Shown piece by piece: positions 34,544 through 47,629 of a stretch of DNA of 64,000 bases; position 1 is the first letter of the stretch; every line of letters begins with the position of its first letter. This DNA is from Lantana camara (Eukaryota; Streptophyta; Magnoliopsida; Lamiales; Verbenaceae), in contig CM074862.1 in the NCBI GenBank assembly GCA_037501455.1, positions 52,917,501 to 52,981,500 of the forward strand, read 5' to 3'. The notes below the pieces were generated by a model. That model was not told where the DNA came from and did not search any database. It saw nothing but the letters and a program-made list of their open reading frames with translations. Both the position numbers and the translations under genes were made by a program.

Positions 34544-37500
34544 GATTTGATCTTAACCTCTCTGCCACCTTCGTTCAAACAGTTCATAATAAACTTCAAT
34601 ATGAATGGAGCTAAAGTTTCAGTTGAGGAACTGATGAATATGCTCGTAACTGCCGAGCTAACTATGAAGAAGGACAAGGCTGTTTTCTTAGTAGGTTCAT
34701 CTTCATCCCAGACTAAGGCTGCAAAGCCCAAGAAGGGAAAAGGAAAGAGTTTCCAAAAGAAGAAAAAGACTCTTAAGCCCACCAGTGGGGTTAAGAAAGC
34801 GAACACTAAGAAAAAGACCAATCAAGCTGAGGATCAGTGCTTCCATTGCAAGAAACAAGGGCATTGGAAAAGGAACTGTAAGGAGTACTTAGCTACCCTT
34901 ACAAAAGGTATAAATCTCATCGAAATTAACCTTTCATTCAATTCTAATAACTGGGTATTAGACTCTGGATGCGCTTCTCACATCCGTAATACATTACAGG
35001 GAATGAGCTACGTCCGTGAGGTTGATGAAAGAGAACATGTTCTTCGAGTGGGCAATGGAGCAAGAGTTGCAGCAAAAGCTATAGGACATGTTAGGTTAAT
35101 GTTAGGAGATGGTTTTATTTTAGTATTGAACAATGTTTTATTTGTTCCTGAGTTAGTTAAAAACATTATTTCCATTCCTGTACTAGACTTGGAAGGTTTT
35201 TCCTTCTCTATTACTAATACTATGTTTTACATTTTGAAGAATGGTTCTTCACATGCATTAGGGTCTTTACAAAATGGTTTGTATTTAACTAATACTAATT
35301 TAAATCTCCTAAATGTCGAACAAGACAACAAACGAAAATCAAATGACCAAACTTCAGCAAAGATTTGGCATGCTAGACTTGGACATATCTCCAAGAATAG
35401 GCTTCTAAAGATGGGTAACTTAGGATCATTCAGTACGAATGATCTAAATGAGTTAACCACTTGTGAATCCTGTTTAAAGGGAAAGATGACTAAGTCCTAT
35501 TTTAAAGGGCATGTAGAGCGAAGCCAAAGTCTTTTGGATTTGATCCACAAAGATGTTTGCAGACCACTAAATGTTAGTACTCGAAACGGCTGTAATTACT
35601 TCATCACATTTACTGATGATTTCAGTAGATATGGGTATGCGTACCTGATGAAGCATAAGTCTGAGGCTTTTGAAAAGTTCATAGAGTATAAAACAGAGGT
35701 TGAGAACCAGACAGATCGCAAAATTAAGGCTCTTCGATCAGATCGAGGTGGTGAGTATTTAAGCTATCTCTTTCTTGGCTATTTGAAAGATAATGGGATT
35801 ATCTCACAGTGGACTCCGCCCGGGACTCCTCAGCTGAATGGGGTGTCCGAGCGACGAAATCGGACTTTATTAGATATGGCCTGATCCATGATGAGTTTCA
35901 CGGATCTTCCAATATCGTTTTGGGGTTATGCCCTTGAAACGGCTGCGAAGATAATTAATTTAGTTCCTTCCAAATCTATGCCCGAAATACCATATAAGAT
36001 GTGGTTTTCAAAACCCCCTACTTATTCATACCTTAGAGTTTAGGGATGTCCTGCATACGTCAAGAGACTAGTGGGAGATAAATTGGATTCCAGATCCAGT
36101 TTGTGTAAATTTGTAGGATACCCTAGAGAGTCTGTGGGTTACTATTTTTATGATCCCTCAGAACAAAAGGTGTTTGTTTCGAGGAATGCCACTTTTCTAG
36201 AAAAAGAGTTTCTAGTTGAAAAGTCAGGCAAGACAGCAGAACTTAGTGAAGTTCAAGATGAACCTACAAATGATCAAGTAATGGAACCTCCCTCTTTCCC
36301 ACAACAAGAAGTAAACACAAGCCCTCGCAGATCTGCGAGAACAATTAGACCGACTCAATTTACTAACTGAAACCTGTCAATCGGATAGTGATCCGAGATC
36401 ATATGATGATGCAATATCGGATAGAGATTCGATAAAATGGCAGCAAGCCATGAACTCCGAAATGGACTCTATGTACTCCAACAAGGTATGGACCTTAGTA
36501 GATCTTCTTGAAGGCGAGAAAGCTATAGGATGTAAATGGATCTACAAGCGAAAGCTTGGAGCTGATGGAGAAGTGGCAATCTACAAGGCTAGGTTGGTTG
36601 CAAAGGGATACACTCAAAGGCCAGGTGTTGACTTTGAGGAAACGTATTCCCCTGTAGCAATGCCTAAATCCATTCGGATACTTCTAACCATAGCTGCATA
36701 CTATGATTACGAAATATGGCAAATGGATGTGAAAACGGCTTTTCTAAATGGAGATTTAGATAAAGACATTTATATGGAACAACCAGAAGGTTTCATATCC
36801 AGTGGGAGCGAACAGAAAGTCTGCAAACTCCAGAGATCCATATATGGACTCAAACATGCGTGTAGAAGTTGGAACATCCGTTTTGATGAGACAGTCAAAT
36901 CGTTTGGCTTTATCAAGAACGAGTATGAACCATGTGTTTACAAGAAAATCAGTGGGCGAGTCGTACAATTTTTGGTGTTGTATGTAGATGATATCTTACT
37001 CATTGAGAATGAGAAAAATGTGCTGCAAACAACAAAGACTTGGTTGTCTACTCAGTTTTCCATGAAGGACTTAGGAGAAGCTTCCTTTATTCTCGGTATA
37101 AAAATCTATAGAGATAGATCACAGAGATTAATAGGTATGTCCCAAGTTCAGTACATAGGCAAAGTACTGAAACGGTTCAGTATGGAGGAATCTAAGAGAG
37201 GATTCCTGCCAATGAGACATGGGTTGATCCTCTCTAAATCAATGTGTCCTAACACTGAAGAAGAGAAGGATAGGATGTCTCATATACCCTATGCATCTGC
37301 AATAGGGAGCATAATGTATGCTATGTTATGTACTAAACCTGATGTCGCGTACGCTTTGAGCGTTACAAGTCGATTTCAGTCAAACTTTGGTGAGAGTCAC
37401 TGGTCTGCCGTGAAATCCATCCTTAAGTACTTGAAAAGGACTAAGGATTTATTTCATATATACGGCGGAAAGGGAGAACTGAAATTAGAAGGATACACCG

Positions 37501-37970
37501 ACTCAAGCTTCCAGTCGGATGTAGACGACATTAAATCCACTTCCGGATTCATATTTCGGTTAAATGGTGGTGTAGTAAGTTGGAAAAGTTCCAAACGGGA
37601 AACTACTGCCGACTCCACTTGTGAAGCGGAGTATATAGCTGCATCAGAGGCAGCGAAAGAAGGTGTGTGGATGAAAAACTTCATCCAAGAGTTGGATGTA
37701 GTGCCTAGCATTGCTGACCCGGTCGTTGTCTTCTGCGACAATAACGGAGCGATTGCACAATCAAAAGAACCAAGAGCTCATCAACGGTCAAAGCACATCC
37801 TAAGAAGATTTCATCTAATTAGAGAAATCGTAGAAAGTGGCGACGTTATTGTGGAACGTGTACCCTCGGCCGAAAACATAGCAGACCCGCTTACTAAACC
37901 TCTTAGCCAAAAGATCTTTGAAGGACATCTCCAGGAGATGGGCCTTAAGGCTATGGGCAATTGGCTCTGA
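34544..37970 (+). pseudogene. copia E gag C-terminus and pol (decayed)
   Basis: The frame resumes after LTR F. It has the gag zinc knuckle (CFHCKKQGHWKRNC), the protease motif DSGC, WHARLGH, the integrase core (SDRGGEYLS), RT with YVDD, and RNase H (YTDSSF, CEAEYIAASEAAKEG). Breaks: TGA at about 35882 where H has CGT (Arg) in the integrase; TAG near 36043 where H has TGG in the RIWGCPAY motif; a TGA at 36368-36370; and a frame change before 36450. The last part, 36450-37970, is open to the normal end. The protein is clearly related to that of H but is a different subfamily. Confidence 0.93.
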
Positions 37971-37971
37971 G

Positions 37972-37985
37972 GGCAAGTAGGAGAT
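37972..37985 (+). other. Polypurine tract of E
   Basis: GGCAAGTAGGAGAT comes right before TGTTAGAGTAG, two bases after the pol stop codon. Confidence 0.75.
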
Positions 37986-39799
37986 TGTTAGAGTAGTGCC
38001 CTAGAAGAGCCAAACAATTTAGGCCTCTTTTTGTAAACTACTCTTATTAGCAGCAATTTGTGACATTAATGAAATAATAATTGTAACGTTTCATAGTCGT
38101 TTAATTCTATGTGGACAATTCATCATATCTCATTCAAGTTTATCAATTGCATATCATAACTGTTTGTGTATGGATGAAACCCCAAGGTCACACTAAGCTA
38201 CGGGACTTAACCTCGCATAGGGATGGAGGTTATGAAACAAGTCTCTATGGCGTAACCTAAACCAACTCCAAGTCGAAGAGTCTAATATGCACGGGGATGT
38301 TGACTTGACTCATTTGAGACTTGCTCATATGACGTGCCTTTTAGAAAGCTTACTTTGTTTCATAAGTATTGAATGTAGAGACATTCACATGCTTATGGGG
38401 GTGCTTGTTAGGGAGCAAGTACACTGAGGATCCCGATGGGGATACCTCAATGGGGTAAGGCTTTTATGCCTTAATGATGAGGCTGGTTCCCTAGTTATGG
38501 TAGTGTCTAAATGGTCCTTAGACTTGAGGCTCCATAGATGCTCTGTGCATGACAAGGGCAATGTTTGATATGCGCCTAGAGATTCATGGGTTCCATGAAT
38601 CTCGTTATGGTTGTATGTTGGCATTGTTCGAATCATGTATGGGGGCATATAAGAGGCCAACATAGAATCTATCGCTCGTCTAGAAGAACGAGTGAATCAC
38701 CCATGAGTTCTATTGTAGCACATTCCACTTAAATCCTTGCGCAAGGTAGTGAGATCTAAATTAGGAAATGGGTTTCCTAGAGTGTTAGATCAAATGGAAT
38801 TGCTATTAGAATTAATTCATAGCATTAGGACTAATAGGGTTCTATTATTCCCATGCCCTAGGTCCTAATCAGGGATTGGACGATAGAAGGATCTTATCTC
38901 ACGGTATCCATGAGACTGAAAGGTTCACAACATAAACTTCACCTATTGGATGGGTGGTCATGAGCTTGTCACTAGACATCGATCATGATCTGTAAGTACT
39001 GATTAATTAAAAGGAGTTTTAATTAAACAGTGATTAATTGAAAGGGTTTAATTGAATCAATAAGATAAATTGTTATCTAAAATACCACGTTAAGAATGTG
39101 GGCCTACTACTATTCAAATTGTTAAGCTATTGAGAATAGATGTTAAAGAGTTAACATTAATTTAAATAAGTGTATTTAAATTAATTAGACTTGAAATTTA
39201 ATTAGGAGTAATTAATTTTTAAGTCCACAAATTTAATTAGATATTGGACTTGTGATTTAATTAATGTAATTAAATTAAGTCCACTAATTGAAATGAATAT
39301 TGGGTTTTTAATTTAATTAAGTAGTAATTAAATATAAGCACAAGACTGGCCCATAGGGTTTTTGACGTAGGGCTAAGTATTTAAGAAAGATAAGGGAGAG
39401 AAATCAAACATCGTTGTTTTCTTATTTTCTGCTTTCGCTCCCAGTCTCTCTTCTCTCTCATCTCTCAATAATGTATTGAGAATGCTATTAGATAATCAAT
39501 ATCTAATTAGTGTTCTAGTGTGCTAATTGAATAGTTGTTCAATTATGGGTCGTGGACTACCTTAGAGGAATTCCGCGTGGGATTCTTGGAAGAAGATCGG
39601 ATAGAAGAGAAGCGGGTAGGTTTTGGAAAACCTTCTTATCATCGCCATCAATTGGAAGCGAAAGACGTATTTGATTCTTCTTCCGTTTAAATCGTAAATT
39701 TGAATCAAAGGCTGATCTTAATTGGAATTCCGATAAAACTTGTTTTATAATCCCTAAAAATTTTAATTTCCACTGCGTTAGGGTTGTCGAATTCCAACA
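37986..39799 (+). repeat. 3' LTR of copia E
   Basis: It starts TGTTAGAGTAGTGCCC and ends GAATTCCAACA. It lacks about 140 bases present in the 5' LTR (junction near 39117). The TSD ccgcc follows at 39800-39804. Confidence 0.95.
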
Positions 39800-39924
39800 C
39801 CGCCTAGCATAGAGTGTGTGTATGTCCCCGTTCGCCGTGATTTAGCTTGGGTATGGATCGTCCATTTCATATTCGGGTTGGGTCTCGGTGCGGGGGATGT
39901 GCCACCTTGCGCTCGGGTGCTACA
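39800..39924 (+). repeat. Gypsy LTR C, segment 3 (3' end)
   Basis: This continues C after element E (CCGCCTAGCATAGAGTG; N has CCGCCTAGCTTAGCGAG at the same place). The box GGTGCGGGGGATGT is at 39887-39900 and the end is CGGGTGCTACA. No TSD of C matches the left side (cacat against ttatc). Confidence 0.8.
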
Positions 39925-40101
39925 TTATCGTTGCATCGTCTTGTAATTTTGGTTTAAGGGTTAGCCCTGCTTAGCTAGGTCGAGTTCTTTTATCTTGTTA
40001 ACTCGTTCGCCATGTGTTTGGTTCATGTATGAACTTCTATTTCATGCGTAAATTAGACTCATCGTGCGGGGGATGTGGTGCCTACCGATGCAGGTGCTAC
40101 A
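39925..40101 (+). repeat. 3' tail of gypsy LTR I (5' LTR of a decayed element)
   Basis: It resembles the last 180 bases of the other gypsy LTRs, with CGTGCGGGGGATGTGG at 40063-40078, and ends GGTGCTACA eight bases before a primer site. The rest of this LTR lies on the far side of C, outside the window. Confidence 0.75.
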
Positions 40102-40109
40102 TCCTAAAG

Positions 40110-40122
40110 TGGTATCAGAGCC
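40110..40122 (+). other. Primer-binding site of element I
   Basis: TGGTATCAGAGCC follows LTR I after the spacer TCCTAAAG. Element N has the same layout at 63792-63812. Confidence 0.9.
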
Positions 40123-40387
40123 CAGGTTACAAAACCGGGCTCTTGAGTCGTACCTTATTGGTTTAGGTCGTACGGCTTATGAATATTTGTTTAACTTGGA
40201 AGTCTTGTATCGTTATGTGAGCATTTCTTGATTGATTACTTGGTGCACCTTAATTGCATATCATGGATATTGTCTAACCGACACGCATTCTCAATGTTTA
40301 CTTGTAGATGCCCGTGGTCAACCTGTACACCGGGATAGGAGATCTCCCTCACCTCCTAGACATCAACAACAACAAAGAACCCAACTT
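40123..40387 (+). pseudogene. Leader and gag start of gypsy I (truncated)
   Basis: A leader of about 180 bases leads to ATG at 40308. One frame over there is an Arg/Ser/Pro/Gln-rich stretch (RDRRSPSPPRHQQQQ), which is common at the start of plant gypsy gag proteins. This suggests a one-base shift just after the start. The frame runs into LTR J at about 40388. Confidence 0.45.
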
Positions 40388-43320
40388 TGTATTTTTCTAA
40401 TCCCGTTGGACCCCCGTATTTTGCCCGTATCGAGCCTCGCTCGTGTTTTGTACCTTTGTAGACTATTTTAGCCATTTCTTGACCAATTCTTAACCAAATC
40501 AAGTGATTCTTGGGTCCACATATTCATAAATTAATCCCCTATTTCTTTCTTAGCCTTTCATTTCGTCCAAGCTACAAGAAAAGAGGGTTTCTTTAGCTGC
40601 AAACTGAGCCTCCAAGGAAGAAGAGGGAGGCACTATTCATTTTACCACTTTTGAGCTCAATACTCCATCAATTCGCCTCAAATTCGAAAGGTAAGTCCAT
40701 GATTTTGTTCTCCATCCTCTCCTCTTTCTTTTAAGTGTATATTTGCTTAATTTCATGAACATTTGAGCATGCTATGATTATCTACTTGAATAGTTAGGTT
40801 ATGAATCCATTCTTGAATTCATGATTTAGATTCTGTTTTCTTCAGAATTTGTGCATGAAATCTGATCACTACAGCTTCCATTATGCATATTTGAGTTTGA
40901 ATTTGAAGTGTATTAAATGTAGGAAAATCCACCATGGTTAAACTTCATGAAACTTGAAGATAAATGTAAGAACATAAACTGCTCTTCCATGGCCTGCTGC
41001 TGCATGAGGGACTGAACGGCCGTTCACTCCCATAGAGCTCCAGATTTTTAGTTCTGCCCCACTGAACGCCCGTGCATAGAGAAGTGAACGCCAGTTCACT
41101 CGCTGCTGCTGCTGCGTTTTCCTTGTCTTTGTTGTGTGTTAATTGGTCCTTTAGCTTCATTTATGCCTTATATGTGTTGTTAACTTGATATATTACATGT
41201 TAAAATTCTTATTTTGAATTTATTACGTGATTTTGATGCATATACGTGAAGTATGATCAAAATGCTCCCTTGTTTAATGCATTAATTAATGTATTGTTTA
41301 TTTGGTTCGTTTAATATTTTCTTGCTTCTTTTATGCTATGCATGCATTGCTAACTTGTTATATGACATGTTATATGTATTGTATCAAATTTATGGATTCA
41401 TTTAACGTGAAATATGTAAGATATGAACTCGTATGCGTTTAAGAGCTACGTGTGATGTTTCCTTGAACCTATTGCATTCTTTATATACTCTAACCTTGTG
41501 TATGCATGTGCTATGATATAATGTGATATAATAGGTGTTTATTTAATGTGTTATATATTGTTTTATGTGTTGTTCATGTGATTCTTGACTCATAAATACG
41601 CGTATGAACTTATATGCTCTATATGCTAACTTTTGTTGCTTCTTTATATCCGTTGCTTTCCTTACGTATTTTAACTTCATGAATGCTCATGATATGTTAT
41701 AATATGATGTATTATGAGTTTATTTGACATGTTATGGGTTTAATTTGTGTGCGGTTGCTATGATAGCATGCTAATTGCTTCGATATATCTAATTTTGAAC
41801 ATATATGACGTGTATTGCATCATATGCATCCATATGTATGTGCCGAGCATCTAATTGGTTCATATTGAGTCTAAGTATGTCTTTTGTTCTTTATTTTGTT
41901 CTTAGGATCGTCCCACGGGTAACGATGAGGTTCTGTAGGCGTTCGTTTGTCCCCTTTTGTTCTGTTACGTTGACAAGGTAAGATTTCTTTCTTTTAGTTA
42001 AAATGATCTAAAAACCTATGTGTATTTTGAAGCCCGCATGCGAACTATCTATATATAAGTATATAGCTACGTGTTTGAATATGTATTTGGTGGGAGTTGG
42101 CCCGTTTTCCATGAAATCATTTGAAAATCGTTTTATATATACGTAAGATATATTTCCGTTTGTTTATTTTGAAAAGGGTTGGTCAGTGTGATTTTTGAAC
42201 TAGCAAGCTTTGGACTTTGGAATATGAGTCCGTAAAATTCAAAAATTTTGAAAAAATTAATATCTTTTGACTTATGAACTGGGCCCTGAAGAAGTGGTAT
42301 GGTATCTCGGGTCAACCGAGGGGTCGCTGAGCTCTCCCATTAACACAACACCACTTTTGGGAGACTTAGCCCAACCTCGGAAGGTCGAGGGAAAGACAGG
42401 TCTTCTTGAGCCGATGGTAACCCCGTTGGTGGATCGGGTAGGATCCCCCGACTCAAATTTATAACGAGAGAATCGGGATTGAGAGGGTATGCCTCTCCTC
42501 CCCAAACGGCAAAGGTGGGATTGATTTAGAGCTTTGTTTATTTATGAATTTTGATTATGATATGAAAGGTGTGTGGTTGGAAACTCGTGCTCGTCGAGTA
42601 GTGTGATTTTGATTCCGATTATGGTTTGTGAAACGGGAGTGGACTTATAATTTCTAAAATTGGTTGATTTTGGCCTCGGCCTTAACCTCTTTCCTATATA
42701 TTTAATATCACGTGCTAAAAATGATTTGGAATGCAAAAACCATGCCCCGGTTCATAACTCTTTAATTTTGTATATGCTATGCTCTTACGTTTATGTACGT
42801 GTGTGTGTGTGTGTTAGGCCCCTCACTAGTCTTTAGGACTGACCCCTCCTCGTTGTTTTCTTTTTCCCCTTTTGTCTCTTGAGTTTGCAGGTTCAGGTCT
42901 TCAGTTCGAGCTAGGCGGCGGTCTTTATTTTGGGTTGTTCGAGTCTTTAGTAGAGTCTTTTGCATACTTTGTATCTTTAGTCATGAATTTTAGAATTCTG
43001 TATAAGATATGCTTTAGAATTTGAATTTTGGAACTTGTATGAATTTAATTTGGCCCGTGATGGGAATGACATGTATAATTTGTTTTATTGTATCCCTAAT
43101 ATGAAAGCATTTATGTTTGTATATTTGAAATCCTGGTGCTTCCGCATTTGTTTTGATTATTTCTGAAAACTCTGTATTTGTGTCTAGACCGCCTAGCCTA
43201 GGTGTGAATTTGTTTGTCTCCCGTTCGCTGTAGCTTGGTGCGTATGCAGAGTTCCCATTTCGTTACATGTGTCGGGCTATAGTACGGGGGATGTAGTGCT
43301 CTGCGCTCCGGGGTGCTATA
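40388..43320 (+). repeat. Gypsy LTR J, 5'-truncated
   Basis: It begins inside the LTR (TATTTTTCTAATCCC, matching about 0.6-0.7 kb into D) and runs to a worn end (GGGGTGCTATA, where others have CTACA). The near-end box is AGTACGGGGGATGTAG (43281-43296), with G-to-A changes. Candidate donors are GT at 40691 and 41978; acceptors are AG at 41904-41905 and 42889-42890. The 5' part and the adjoining gag were deleted. No gene is seen. Confidence 0.75.
41013..41100. repeat. Palindrome cassette in LTR J
   Basis: TGAACGGCCGTTCA (41013-41026, perfect), TGAACGCCCGTGCA (41063-41076, worn) and AGTGAAC/GTTCACT around GCCA (41083-41100). Confidence 0.9.
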
Positions 43321-45337
43321 GTTTCAGGGAGTACCAGTGAGCATTGAGGCTCGTGACTTTCCAACGGTCTTCATCGAGATTCTCAAGAGTCTGTATGGTG
43401 TAATTCTGGGTATGGATTGGCTTTACAAGTTTTTGCAGTGGTTGATTGTCGAGCCAAGAGAGTCCAGTTGGGTTCAGATATGGTCGTGGGTTTTGGTTCG
43501 AAGACTCTTCCTTTGTTATCTTTCACCGAGGCTTGAAAGTTGATTCCTAATGGTGCTTCAGGATTCTTAGCCTATTTCCTTAACAAGCCAAAAGATCAGG
43601 CTAAGTTGGAGGAGAAAGAAGTGGTGAAGGATTTCCTCAAGGTTTTCCCGGAGAGTTTGGGGTCTTTACAACCGGAGTGAGAAATCGAGTTTGTGATTGA
43701 CTTGTATCCGGACACCGAGCCATTTTCTAAAACTCCTTATAGGATGGCTCCTGCCGAGTTGAAAGAGTTGAAGAAACAACTCGAAGAGTTAATGTCTAGT
43801 GGGTACATTCGTCCGAGTTCATCTCCTTGGGGAGTACCGGTCTTATTTGTGATGAAGAAGGACGGGACCTTGAGAATGTGCATTGATTACAGAGAATTAA
43901 ATCGGATCACGGTAAAGAATAAATAACCCCTCCCACATATCGAGGAGTTATTCGATACACTTCAGGGTTCCAAGATCTATTCTAAGCTTGACCTACGTCA
44001 GGGATATTATCAATTGCGGATCCGAGAAGAAGATATCCCAAAGAGAGGGTTTAACACTCGGTACGGGCATTATGAGTTGTTTGTGATGCCATTTGGTCTA
44101 ACTAATGCCCCCGCCGCTTTTATGGACATGATGCACAAAATATTCAGGCCTTTTCTCGACAAGTTTGTGGTGATATTCATAGATGATATTTTTGTGTACT
44201 CGAGGTCCTCTGAGGAGCATGCGAGACACCTTAAGTTGGTGTTGCAAACGCTTAAGGAAAATCAGTTGTTTGCCAAGTTCAGTAAGTGTGATTTCTGGAT
44301 CGACGGGGTTTCTTTCTTAGGTCATATTATATCCGAGAGTGGAGTTGAAGTTGACCCCACAAAGATTAAGACAGTGGCTAAGTGGAAGAATCCGAAGAAT
44401 GCCTCAGTAGTTTGAAGTTTCTTGGGTTTAGCAGGACATTATAGAACATTCGTGAAGGACTTCTCGAAGATCGCTGCTCCTTTAACCCGATTGACTAAGA
44501 AAGAGGTGAAATTTGTGTGGGATGTTGCACGCGACGAGAGCTTCAATCTCTTGAAGAAGAAATTGACTACAGCCTCGGTCTTGACACTCCCCGAAGGCTC
44601 CGAGGGTTATGCCAGTTTTACGGATGCATCAAAGGAGGGATTGGATTGTGTTTTGATGCAAAACGGGAAAGTTGTTGCGTATGCCTCTAGAAAATTAAAG
44701 GATCACGAGAAGAACTACCCCACACACAACTTGGAACTTGCCGCCGTGATATTTGCTCTTGGTAAGTGGAGGCATTATTTGTATAGGGTTTCTTTTGAGA
44801 TATTCACCGACCACAAAAGTCTCTAATATCTGTTCACACAAAAGGATTTAAATATGAGACAAAGGCGTTGGATGGAGTTTCTCGAGGATTATGAATGCAC
44901 AATCAAGTACCATCCCTGTGAACTAACGTGATCGCCGATGCACTTAGCAGGAAAGTTGGTGTATCGAGTTTGGAAGTGGAAGACGAAAGTAAGGTTTGAG
45001 CCAATTGTCATAAAGGCTCGGGTTGCCAACATCACCATACAACCAGAGTTGAAGCACTGGTTATTTGAGGCTCAAACTAGTGACCCGGGAGTTCAGAAAC
45101 TTATTGATAAGGCAAGAGCCGACCCAGAGTGTCTATTTGGGTATGATGAGATGGCTTCGTTTCGATTCAAGAACAAAGTGATTATACCCGAAGAGTTAAA
45201 ATGGGTAATACTTGAAAAGGCTCACAAGTGGGCTTACTCTATCCATCCTGGAGGTAATAAGATGTATAAGGACTTAAAGCAATACTATTGGTGGAATAGG
45301 TTGAAGAAGGATATGGCCGAGTTTGTGAAACACTGTA
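43321..45337 (+). pseudogene. Gypsy pol remnant K (protease end to integrase zinc domain)
   Basis: It shows a protease end (VILGMDWL near 43410), linker ([15 protein letters not shown]), RT ([26 protein letters not shown]), RNase H ([24 protein letters not shown]) and the integrase zinc region (HKWAYSIHPGGNKMYKDLKQYYWWN). In-frame stops lie at about 43678, 43924, 44413 and 44824, with a frameshift near 44920. It is related to the intact pol at 3-3143. It may be the pol of element I, now joined to J by deletion. It is cut at 45338 inside the FVK(R/H)C motif by element L. Confidence 0.93.
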
Positions 45338-46540
45338 TGTAGCACCCCGGAGCGCAGAGCATTACATCCCCCCGCACCATAGCCCAACACGTATAACGAA
45401 ATGGGAACTCCGCACACGTGCCAAACTACCCGAACGGGAGACAAACAAAATCACACCTAGGCTAGGCGGCCTAGACCCTAAATCAGAGTGCGCAATAATA
45501 AACAGAGCAAAAACAGAAGTCCCAGGAATTCAAATATACGAACATACATGCTTAATTAACAAGATATGCAAGTATCAAATCTCATATTTAAACGTTTCTA
45601 TACATTTTCTTAAATTCCAAAGCATATTTGTAGATACATAATTTCCATAAGTTCAAAGATACAGAATAAACTAGAAAGATGCATGAAACTAAAAGGACAA
45701 AACCCATGACTCGACAAACGACCGCCGCCTAGCACACAACTCCCACGGAAACCTGCAACTCAAAAGAGACAAGGGGAAAAGAAAACAACCAAGAGGGGTC
45801 AATCCTAAAGACTGGTGAGGGGGGCTAACACACGCACACGTACAGAAACGTAAGACCATAGCATATTCTAAATTAAGTAGTTCATGAACCGGGGCGTGGT
45901 TTTTGCAATCTAAATCATTTTATCCCATGATAATTAATATATATATATAAAGAAAAGGTTTAAGGTCGACGACCAAAGTCATCCAATTTTAGTAGTTTAT
46001 AATCAACTCTCGTTTCACGAACCATATTCAAAATCAAAATCAAAAGACTCGGCGAGAACGAGTTCAGAATCCAACCAACTCCTCAGTTCATATTCAAATG
46101 AAATCAAAATCATACAAACCTACCATATCTCCGGCGAGGGAAGGGTTGATCCTACCCTAACCATCTCACAATTGAGGGGAGTGCTCAATGCTTCTCCAAC
46201 CCTCGGACTCCATCCCCCGACCAAACCTCCTGGTGGGTTCCGGTACATCCTTTCCAACATATGGAGGCCATGCTTAGGCATAGACCCGACGGCCTGACAC
46301 CGTCCCGGGGCTCCTTCACACAAACCCCTGGGGCCCATTTCAAAGATCAAAAGTCATAATTTTATTAATTTCGAAATTTCAGAATTTTCCGATTTCATAT
46401 TCAAAGTCATAGTCTCGCTTCAAAACGTTCACACACAACAACCCTTTTTCAAATCAAACAAACATAAAATAGGTTACATATATATATATAAAAGCGTTTT
46501 TCCAATAATTCATAGCAAAAGGGATAAATCCCACAAAATA
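45338..46540 (-). repeat. Gypsy L 3' LTR, minus strand, distal part
   Basis: It ends (minus strand) at 45338 with CCGGGGTGCTACA, and carries the box GGTGCGGGGGGATGTAAT about 25 bases in. The left flank ctgta (45333-45337) is its expected TSD; the partner is outside the window. The continuation is at 50492-52942, after solo LTR O. No gene is seen. Confidence 0.85.
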
Positions 46541-47621
46541 TGTAACAGCCCAAAACAGGGCCTGGATGAAAATGGTAAACTAAGGGCATTGGTAAAGCGT
46601 TTATAGACCGTGATCCAACTTTATAAACCTTCATGCATTGCATTCTTACATGAACTTTGTGCTCATATATGATCTGACATGTTTTAAGGGGGAATTCTTG
46701 ACCTTCGATACAGTTTACTATTCATTTCCCAAGCCTATATTACCCAATGCTTCAATGGAACCCTATAGGTTCATATCACATGTTTTCCTATCCTTTGAAC
46801 TTGTTTTCCAAGCTCCGGAAACCTTTCTTGAACCATAAGGGCATTTTGGGAACTTACCGACCAAAGTTACTATTCATCTAAAAATGAACTTTTGATTCTG
46901 ATATCTTTCCTACCCAAGTTTACAGTCAAATCGATCCTTGAGTCGAAACGAGTCTATTGAAATCATTCTTGACTTGAAAATCTATTCCGAGCTTTGTTTT
47001 ATTTGAAAATGTTTACGAAAACCCTAGTTCACTATTTCTACTACGAACGGTTTTCATTCGAAAAATGTTTTCTCTTCGAATTTGCACTACTCGAGCTATT
47101 TCAATATTTTTGAGATGTTTTACAACTCTTGATTCAAACCCTAGCTTGAAATTTTGAAGCGTACGCTTGTACGTAAGAATTCACTATTCATTCTACGTTT
47201 TCAACTTTCTATCGGTAAAACGTTTTATAGTCGATATTGGATTCAAAACGCTTCTCGATTTATTTCTTGAATTTTGGAAACAATCCGGACTCGAAAATCA
47301 TTCTCGAAAGTCGTTTTTCACTCATGTCGAGTTTCGAGCTCAAAACTTTTATTCACTAAAACTAATGTATCTTTCAAACGGTAAATCCGATTTCGACGAA
47401 TGAATATGCATTTCGAAGCTAATTTTTGCCCGGTCGGGATGGTTATACTTCCAGACACTTACCTCCACGTTTTGGCAGTGAAAATACCGAAATACCCCCC
47501 CCCCCCCCAGCAGTCCCATTTTAGCTTCAAGAACAAAGTTAGCTTCCAAGAGAAGTTTTACCATTTTGCTCTCCTACCCTTCTCTACATTTTATTTCCAA
47601 GGTGAGGGGCTTCCCAACACC

Positions 47622-47629
47622 TATAAATA
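47622..47629 (+). promoter_or_regulatory. TATA box of LTR O
   Basis: TATAAATA in CACCTATAAATATCCCCC, followed after about 50 bases by a long CT-rich stretch like plant 5' leaders. Confidence 0.7.

Larger units (their letters stand above)
14738..39799 (+). mobile_element. Ty1/copia element E (old, full length, heavily nested)
   Basis: It has a 5' LTR (14738-16715), a primer site, gag, pol and a 3' LTR (37986-39799), flanked by the TSD ccgcc (14733-14737 and 39800-39804). It sits in gypsy LTR C. Its gag is split by solo LTR F and the elements nested in F (19368-34543). The polyprotein has stops and a frameshift, and the LTRs differ in length, so it is old and cannot move by itself. Confidence 0.95.

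Noticed and set aside
40232..40471. Host gene near 40.3 kb
   Set aside because: It follows a primer-binding site directly, and its Arg/Ser/Pro/Gln-rich start looks like gypsy gag. The second half of the frame is LTR J.
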